From: Cryptomeria japonica
Taxonomy: Eukaryota > Streptophyta > Pinopsida > Cupressales > Cupressaceae
Length of the DNA: 64,000 nucleotides
Reading direction: 5' to 3'
Assembly: GCF_030272615.1 (NCBI RefSeq)
Contig: NC_081406.1
Span: forward strand, 484,437,900-484,501,899
Position 1 is the first letter of the stretch, and every line of letters starts with the position of its first letter. Below are positions 57,640-64,000 of this stretch, piece by piece. Made by a program: the position numbers and the translations under genes. The notes beneath the pieces are model-generated. The model searched no databases, was not told the DNA's origin, and saw only the letters and a list, made by a program, of their open reading frames with translations.

Positions 57640-58697
57640 TGTTAGGTCTCGGGGACAACTAAGAGGAGGGGGGTGAATCAGTTATCAAATAAATTCAAAC
57701 TAAAACAAATTAATCAACTTTAATGCTTAATACCGGTAAACCATACTTGTATGCCGGTAGATAGTTTTATCAATTAATTACAATACTTGTAAATATTAAT
57801 GCATGAAATACAAACACAATAACATCCACAACACATAACACCAATATTTATACGTGGAAACCCTGTAAGAGTTAAAACCATGGTGGGAAACCTTACCCAC
57901 AATCAGATGATACTACTGCAGATAGTATGTGTATACAAATGGGATCTGCACATGCAGAAAGGCCAAGCGCCTAGAGCTCACTGCTCAAACACAAATAGGA
58001 GTCACACTGACTACAATTGGATGGTTAAATCCAATAAGGATGTACTGCTAAAAATAGCATCTTACTATGCTTGATTCAGTACTGGTGTAGTTCTAACTGT
58101 CTTCACAAAAACCTTGCTTTACCTTCAAATGATTTTTGTGTGTAAAGCTCTGCTTGTTCTTGCATATACTGAATTATTCCTTCCTTCGCATTTTTTACTT
58201 GATCATACAAATAAGATCTTACATTTATACAATAAACTAAGACCAATTTTAGTAGGTCGACTCTAAAGGATATTACAATAAAATCAATTTACAAATAAAA
58301 CAATATCTGATGCAATAACTGATTCAACATGTTGGCTTGATGCATTTACAACAATAATAAAACATCTCCATAGCGTGTCATGCTGATTTGGAATAGATAA
58401 GCCTGCCAGTGAATGATCTGGACCTATTTGCCGGTAACAACAAATATGCAAATATGAATATGCCAATGAACAAATCTCCAAGACAAAGTGTCCAAATGAT
58501 GTATTTGACATAACTAGGTGTTTTCCATGCCATTCCAAGTGTCGGTGAACATTATATCCTATCAGTGTACCAGATACTAGTGACTATGCATAAGTCATTT
58601 GCTTGCTGGTGAACATTGCCAATGCTTCAAAGTGCTAGAGTTGATAAGTGATAGTAGGTGTTGACATCAATGACAAAACCATACCAAAATACCAACA
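57640..58697 (-). mobile_element. F LTR-C (5' LTR of F2)
   Basis: 1,058 bp; right end ATACCAACA at 58,697 followed by TCTAG of E2. It carries the initiating LTR for F2 on the minus strand. Confidence 0.92.
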
Positions 58698-59712
58698 TCT
58701 AGAAGTGATGAAGGGATCTTCCTTGGTTACCTATCAAACAACAAGGCCTACAAATGCTACAATAAAAGACTAAGTAGAATTGTTGAAAGTGTGCATGTAA
58801 GAGTTGATGAGGATATGCACAAAAGGATGTCAACCACACATTAACTGGTATGATGACTCCGGTGATGAAAATATCAAAGCTCAGTCTGACACTGAACTAG
58901 AGGAAACACCTCAGAAGGTTCCCAACCGGTATGTACAGTTGAATCATCCGAAAGAGCAAATTCTGGGAAATAAGAGTGATGGTGTGCAGACTAGAAGAAG
59001 ACTTGTCCGAAATGATGAACAAGTCAACCTGTGCCTCATGAATGAAGTTGAACCCAAAAATTTCATTGAGGCTAGCAAGAGACAAGAATGGATGGATGCC
59101 ATGGAAGAAGAAATGCACCAGATTGATAAGAACAAGACTTGGGAATTAGTCCCTAGACCAAAAGAAAAGAACATCATTGGCACAAAATGGGTCTACCAGA
59201 ACAAAATGAATGAAGAAGGTAGGGTTGTGAGGCATAAAGGTAGACTAGTGTGCAAAGGATACTCTTAGGTAGAAGGGATTGACTTTGAAGAAACATTTGC
59301 ACCGACGGCTAGATTAGAAGCAATTAGGATGTTTCTAGCTTATTATGCCTACAAGGGCTACAAAGTGTACCAAATGGATGTAAAATCTGCTTTTCTAAAT
59401 GGAAATTTAGAAGAAAAAGTATACATGGAGCAACCGGAAGGATTTATGCTGCATCATGATGAAACATTTGTATGTTGGTTAAAGAAAGCTTTGTATGGTT
59501 TAAAGAAAGCCCCCAGAGAATGGTACTCAAGATTGGATCTATTTCTAAAGGAGTGGGGATTTAAAAAGGGAAGTACTGACAACATCTTGTACATAAGGAA
59601 AGATGGGATTCACATGATTATTGTGGTTGTGTATGTAGATGAAATCATCTTTGGTGGCAACAAGGATACTCTCTGCAAATAATTTGCTGATCAGATGCAG
59701 TCATAATTTGAG
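58698..59712 (+). pseudogene. E2 integrase C-terminus and RT N-terminal part
   Basis: 58,698-58,702 is the second TCTAG of the F target duplication. Then RSDEGIFLGYLSNNKAYKCYNKRL ends integrase. The linker has YVQLNHPKEQILGN. RT starts with [47 protein letters not shown] (motif A) and [17 protein letters not shown]. The active site reads [11 protein letters not shown]: the second Asp of YVDD is Glu, which would be expected to impair catalysis. Stops at 59,266, 59,680 and 59,704. Confidence 0.87.
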
Positions 59713-60579
59713 ATGTCAATGCTTGGTGAATTGGCTTATTTCCTTGGATTGCAGATACTACAAAAAGATAAAGGAATATTTATCTCACAAGTCAAGTATG
59801 CAAAGGAGATGCTGAAGAAATTCCAACTGGAAGATGGGAAACCAATAAGTACTCCCATGGTGACTAGCAGTAAATTGAGTAAGAATGATGAATCATCGGT
59901 AGTGGATCAAACTTTGTACAGATCCATGATAGGAAGTCTACTATATCTAACTGCTTTAAGACCGAATATTGTTCAGGCAGTATGCATGGTGGCCAGATTT
60001 CAAGTTGCACCAAAGAAATCACACATGAATGTTGTTAGAATTTTTTTTAGGTATCTACAAGGAACACTCAGCTATGGTTTGTGGTATCCTAAATAAGGAA
60101 ATTTTATTTTGGAACCATACACTGATGTTGACTAGGCAAGATGCATTGATGATAGAAAGAGCACAAGCGGTGGTGCATTCTTTTTGGGCAACCGGTTGGT
60201 CTCATGGCATAGCAAGAAGCAGGACTCAGTCTCCATATCTACTGTTGAAGTTGAATACATTGTTGCTGCTACATGTTGCTCTCAGGCACTTTGGATGAAG
60301 CATGCTCTCAAAGATATCCAAGTGGACATCATTGATCCCATTCTCATCCGGTGTGACAATTTGAGTGCAATCAACATAGCAAAGAATCTGGTTATGCATT
60401 CCAGAACAAAACACATTTCAATCAAATAGCACTTCCTCAGAGAGAAGGTTGAAGGACAAGAAGTAAGAATGGACTATGTTCCTACTAGTGAACAAGTATC
60501 AGACATTTTCACCAAACCACTACCGGTAAGCACGTTTGAGTACCTCCGACACAAGTTGGGAGTTGTATCATATGCCTAG
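59713..60579 (+). pseudogene. E2 RT C-terminus and RNase H
   Basis: MSMLGELAYFLGLQI, KPISTPMVTSSKLS, YRSMIGSLLYLTALRPNIV and FRYLQGTLSYGLWYPK end RT. RNase H follows with YTDVD, GGAFFLGNRLVSWHSKKQ, CDNLSAINIAKN and DIFTKPLPVSTFEYL. Stops at 60,094 and 60,427. The final TAG is at 60,577-60,579. Confidence 0.87.
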
Positions 60580-60733
60580 GAAGGTTTATGTGGCTCAGGG
60601 GGAGCATAGTATGGATCAAAGGGGGAGTGTGCAAGTACCCTTTGTCATTATGTCAAAGGGGGAGAAATTTATTAGTATGGAGTGGACTGTGAGAGGTTGA
60701 TATCAATGACAACTTAGTGCCAAAATGCCAACA
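60580..60733 (+). other. E2 3' UTR with three polypurine tracts and inverted LTR tip
   Basis: Purine tracts GGGGGAG at about 60,599, 60,621 and 60,659 fit the repeated polypurine tracts of Sireviruses. The expected fourth tract next to the LTR is missing. Instead, from GGTTGATATCAATG (about 60,693) the sequence becomes the reverse complement of the LTR start, ending AAATGCCAACA at 60,733. Confidence 0.7.
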
Positions 60734-61911
60734 TATTCCTGCTTCTTGCTATGCCATGAGACCAACCGGTCACCTAGAAAGAAAGCACCACCACTTGTTC
60801 TCTTTCGATCATCAATGCACATTACCCAGTCTACATCAATGTATGCTTCCAAGATAAAATATCCTTGTTTAGGATACCACAAACCATAGCTGAGCGTTCC
60901 TTGTAGGTACCTAAAAAAATTGTTAAGAGCATTCATATGTGATTGTTTTGGTGCAGCTTGGAATCTGGCCACCATGCATACTACCTGAACTATATCCGGT
61001 CTTGAAGCAGTTAGATACAGTAGACTGCATATCATGGATCTGTACAGAGTCATATCCACTACTGGTAATTCATCATTCTTGCTCAATTTTCTACCAGTCA
61101 TCATGGGGGTACTTACCGGTTTACAATCTTCCAGTTGAAATTTATTTAACATCTCCTTTGCATATTTGATTTGTGAGATAAAGATTCCTTAATCTTGTTG
61201 TAATATCTACAAGCCAAGGAAGTATGTCAATTCACCAAGCATTGACATCTCAAATTTTGACTGCATTTGATCAACAAATTCTTTATAGAGAGTGTCCTTG
61301 TTGCTTCCAAAGATAATGTCATCTACATACACAACCACAATGATCATGTGGTTCCCATCTTTCTTTATGTACAAATTTCTATCTACACTCCCCTTTTTTA
61401 ATCCCTTCTCCTTTAGGTACTGATCTAATCTTGAATACCATGCTCTAGGAGCTTCCTTTAGACCATACAAGACCTTCTTCAACCTACACACAAATGTCTC
61501 ATCATCATGCAGCAGAAACCTTTCCGGTTGCTCCATGTACACTTCTTCCAAATTTCCATTTAGAAAGGAATATTTTACATCCATTTGGTATACATTATAA
61601 CCTTTGTAGGCATAGAAGGCTAGAAATATTCTAATTGCTTCTAATATAGCTATCGGTGCAAATGTTTCTACAAAGTCAATTCCCTCTGCCTAAGAGTATC
61701 CTTTGGACACTAGTCTAGATTTATGCCTAACAATATTACCTTCTTCATTCAGCTTATTCCTGTATACCCACTTTGTGCCAATGATGTTCTTGTCTTCCGG
61801 TCTAGGGACTAATTCCCAAGTCTTGTTTTTCTCAATCTTTTGCAGTTCTTCTTCCATGGCATCCATCCACTCTTGTCTTTTGTTGGCCTCATTGAATGTT
61901 TTGGGTTCAAC
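60734..61911 (-). pseudogene. E1 RNase H start and reverse transcriptase
   Basis: This is the continuation of E1 past the E2 insertion. RNase H N-terminal part is DRLVSWHSKKQE (about 60,740-60,780) and GGAFFLG. RT has [44 protein letters not shown] (active site intact, about 61,310), [17 protein letters not shown] and [15 protein letters not shown]-terminal RT to 61,911 has stops near 61,189 and 61,690. It is the same family as E2. Confidence 0.86.
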
Positions 61912-62988
61912 TTAAGTCATGAGGCATAGGTTGACTTGTTCATCATTTTGGGTGAGTCTTCTTCTAGTCTGCACACCATCACTCTTATTTCCCAAAATTT
62001 GCTCTTCCAGGTGGTTCAACTGTACATACCGATTGGGGACTTTCTTGGATACTACCTCTAGTTTAGTGTCTGATTGAACTTCATCATGTTCATCATCAGA
62101 GTCATCATACTGGTTAATCTGTGGTTGACATCCTTTGTGCTTGTCTTCATCAACTTTTACATGCACACTCTCAAAAACTCTTTGTAGTCTTTTATTGTAG
62201 CATTTGTTGGCCTTTTTGTTAGATGCATAACCAAGGAAGATTCATTCATCACCCCTGGAGTCAAAACTTCCTTGACCATCCATATCTTTCTTGATAAAGC
62301 ACTTGCTTCTAAATACTTTGATGTATTTGAGTGATGGCTTCTAGTCATACCATAGTTCATAAGGTGTCATTTTGCTATTTGTTCTTAATTAAAACCAGTT
62401 CAAAGTATATGCAGTAGTGTGAACAAATTCTTTCCAATATGTGTCCGATAGTCTGGCCTCATTTAACATGGTTCTGGCCATCTCCTAGATTGTCCTATTC
62501 TTCCGTTCTACCACACCATTTTGCTATGTTGTTCTAGGAGTAGAGTATTGCCTTCTAATTCCATATTTTTCACAATAATCTTCAAATTCATTTGATGTGA
62601 AATCTCCACCCCTATCTGATCTTAGGCATTTTAATCTATACCCACTTTCCTGTTCCACCATCTTCCGAAAGATCTTGAATCTTTCAAATGCTTGTGATTT
62701 ATCTTGCAGAAAGGTGACCCATGTCATTCTTGAGTAGTCACCAATGAAGAGCATAAAGTATCTTTCACCGGTAAGTGCTCTTGTTCGAGCTGGACCACAC
62801 AAATGTTTATGCACAATTTCAAGTGGTCTTGAGGTGTTGCACTCCTTTGTCCTGAAACTCACTTTAGTTTGCTTACCTTTTACACATTCATCAAAAAATA
62901 TATTTATAGACTTAATGATGGGTGGAATATTCCTCACACACCCCTTTTTTCTTACTGCAACTAAGTTATCAAAACTTATGTGGCCCAA
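61912..62988 (-). pseudogene. E1 integrase and linker
   Basis: Zinc end FFDECVKGKQTKV, core IVHKHLCGPARTRA (first Asp is His), LRSDRGGDF (Asp) and, after stops and frame changes near 62,525, VVERKN-type sequence. Then SDEx-like sequence and CYNKRLQRVFESVHVKVDEDKHK leads to a linker with YVQLNHLEEQILGN. Several breaks lie at 62,340-62,525. Confidence 0.8.
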
Positions 62989-63527
62989 CTTTCATCTACT
63001 TTTCCTAACATACATTGGGACTCATAGCATTCCTTTAGATTATAAACATGTCCATGTGTTCTCTTTCCTTCTACCACAACTTTACCGGTACTATCTTTCT
63101 TTATTTGACAACTAGTTGAGTTAAAGGTGAATTTGTAACCTTTGTCACACATCTGATTCACACTCAGCAGATTATGCTTTAGGCCTTCCACATAGTATAC
63201 ATCATGTGCCTTCGGTTTTTTATGAATTCTTAGCATTCCTTTTCCCTTTATTTTGATGGAGGAATTGTCTCTAAACCTTACTAATCTACCATTCCAGTCT
63301 TCAAGTTTAATGAATTTCTTTTTGTCACAAGTCATATGGTTTGGAAAACCACTATCTACCACCCATAGATTTTTCCTTTCAGTATGCAAGGTAGTCTGTA
63401 CCATGAGACTTAATTCTGCCTTTTCCTTTTCTTTCTCAACCGAATTTGGTTTGATTGCCTTCTTCTTGTTGGCTGCTATATTGAGCTCAGGTTCAGTTAC
63501 CAGCTCTTGATCCAGATTTACCTTCAT
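62989..63527 (-). pseudogene. E1 protease and GAG-pre-integrase
   Basis: LWVVDSGFPNHMTCDKKKF (DSG present; the usual CS after it is FP), RFRDNSSIKIKGKG, YYVEGLKHNLLSVNQMCDKG and CMLGKVDESW. One open frame of 183 codons from 63,527 to 62,976. Confidence 0.85.
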
Positions 63528-64000
63528 CTACTTGATCTTCCTGTTTTTGCATAACTTTGCTATGTGTCCAAATTCTTGACAGTTATAGCATTTTATATTT
63601 TCATTTAAGGGGACATCCTTAAAATTATTGTAGGGTACTAGTTTATTCTTCCTACAATCAAAACTCTTATGACCATATCCATTGCACTGATAACAGACAA
63701 AATTCATATCCCAGAGTTCATTAAATGAATTTCTACTTTCATAACTCATAAAGGGCTTATTGATTAACCTACAGTCAGCAATTTTGTGCCCAAATTTGTT
63801 ACATCGGTAACAGTAACCATGAAAGTTTGAAACATACGAGTTAGGTTGTCTTGGTCCTGAATGGGGCTGCCTCATTGGGGGTCTTCCCTTCATATTGTTA
63901 AGTCTAGTGAATCCTTCACGGTCAATTCTTCACTTTCTCCTTGGGACTGCATGTTGGTACAAGAAGTGTGGCTTCTGGTTCATTGTTGTATACCAATTTG
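63528..64000 (-). pseudogene. gag: E1 triple zinc-knuckle array and Gag tail (runs off window)
   Basis: 121 codons are open with three complete CX2CX4HX4C modules: CYRCNKFGHKIADC, CYQCNGYGHKSFDC and CYNCQEFGHIAKLC. To the right, 63,894-64,000 reads with stops as the Gag tail that precedes the array in E2. The rest of Gag, the primer site and 5' LTR of E1 lie outside the window. Confidence 0.85.

Larger units (their letters stand above)
43345..58697 (-). mobile_element. Array F: LTR-F1-LTR-F2-LTR tandem copia in E2 integrase
   Basis: Three LTRs of 1,056-1,059 bp and two internal regions, all in minus orientation, share the middle LTR. The target duplication TCTAG is at 43,340-43,344 and 58,698-58,702, so the whole array behaves as one insertion. 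Each internal region has its own primer site and gag-to-RNase H order. Such arrays can arise by unequal recombination between LTRs of two copies. Confidence 0.92.
36255..60733. mobile_element. Element E2, Sirevirus-type copia with inverted interior
   Basis: Its outer ends are minus-strand LTR termini (36,255 and 60,733), flanked by GATTC (36,250-36,254) and TATTC (60,734-60,738), a target duplication with one change. From left: LTR (minus), RNase H and RT end (minus), then at 38,559 a switch to the plus strand with LTR, gag, protease, integrase, RT, RNase H and 3' UTR, then at about 60,695 a switch back to the first 38 bases of the LTR (minus). Array F lies inside its integrase. Confidence 0.8.

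Overview
This window is eukaryotic, from the repeat fraction of a large, AT-rich plant genome. Every recognisable coding segment belongs to a plant LTR retrotransposon: Ty3/gypsy of the Tat/Ogre type, or Ty1/copia of the Sirevirus type with initiator-Met primer sites. I see no host gene, rRNA, tRNA or CRISPR. A conifer or other big-genome seed plant fits the density and nesting, but the sequence alone does not fix the species. Almost every ORF is broken by stops or frameshifts, so the units are decayed copies. Layout, left half. T1 (1-17,657) is a giant Tat-like element whose 5' LTR is cut by the window start. Its order is LTR, tRNA-Arg-like primer site, gag, protease, an extra RNase H, RT, degenerate RNase H, integrase, repeat-rich 3' UTR, LTR. 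Unusually, both LTRs carry the same very long ORF of unknown function. T1 sits inside T2 (17,658-about 23,115), the pol 3' end, 3' UTR and LTR-like tail of a second Tat-like element. Next comes copia A (about 23,116-25,749), collapsed to LTR-gag-partial LTR. It abuts minus-strand copia B (25,750-31,444), which holds two small non-autonomous elements: C (26,242-28,076) and a 343-bp TRIM (30,182-30,524). Copia D (31,445-about 33,382) keeps one LTR and part of gag. The stretch 33,383-34,301 is non-coding and unassigned. Layout, right half (34,302-64,000). This is one four-level nest. Host element E1 (minus strand) runs 34,302-36,254 and resumes at 60,734 past the window end. Into its RNase H went E2 (36,255-60,733), whose interior is inverted relative to its ends. 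Into the E2 integrase went F (43,345-58,697), a tandem LTR-internal-LTR-internal-LTR array flanked by TCTAG duplications. Into the second F gag went H (54,327-57,311), a 3-kb non-autonomous element flanked by CTTTA duplications. How the parts work: the autonomous families (T1, T2, A/B/D, E, F) encode or once encoded Gag, protease, RT-RNase H and integrase. C, the TRIM and H lack pol and would need enzymes from other elements. The points most worth following are the LTR-borne T1 ORF, which was open when T1 inserted; the extra RNase H placed before the T1 RT; the inverted LTR copy inside C; the inversion inside E2; and the H ORF that runs into its own 3' LTR.
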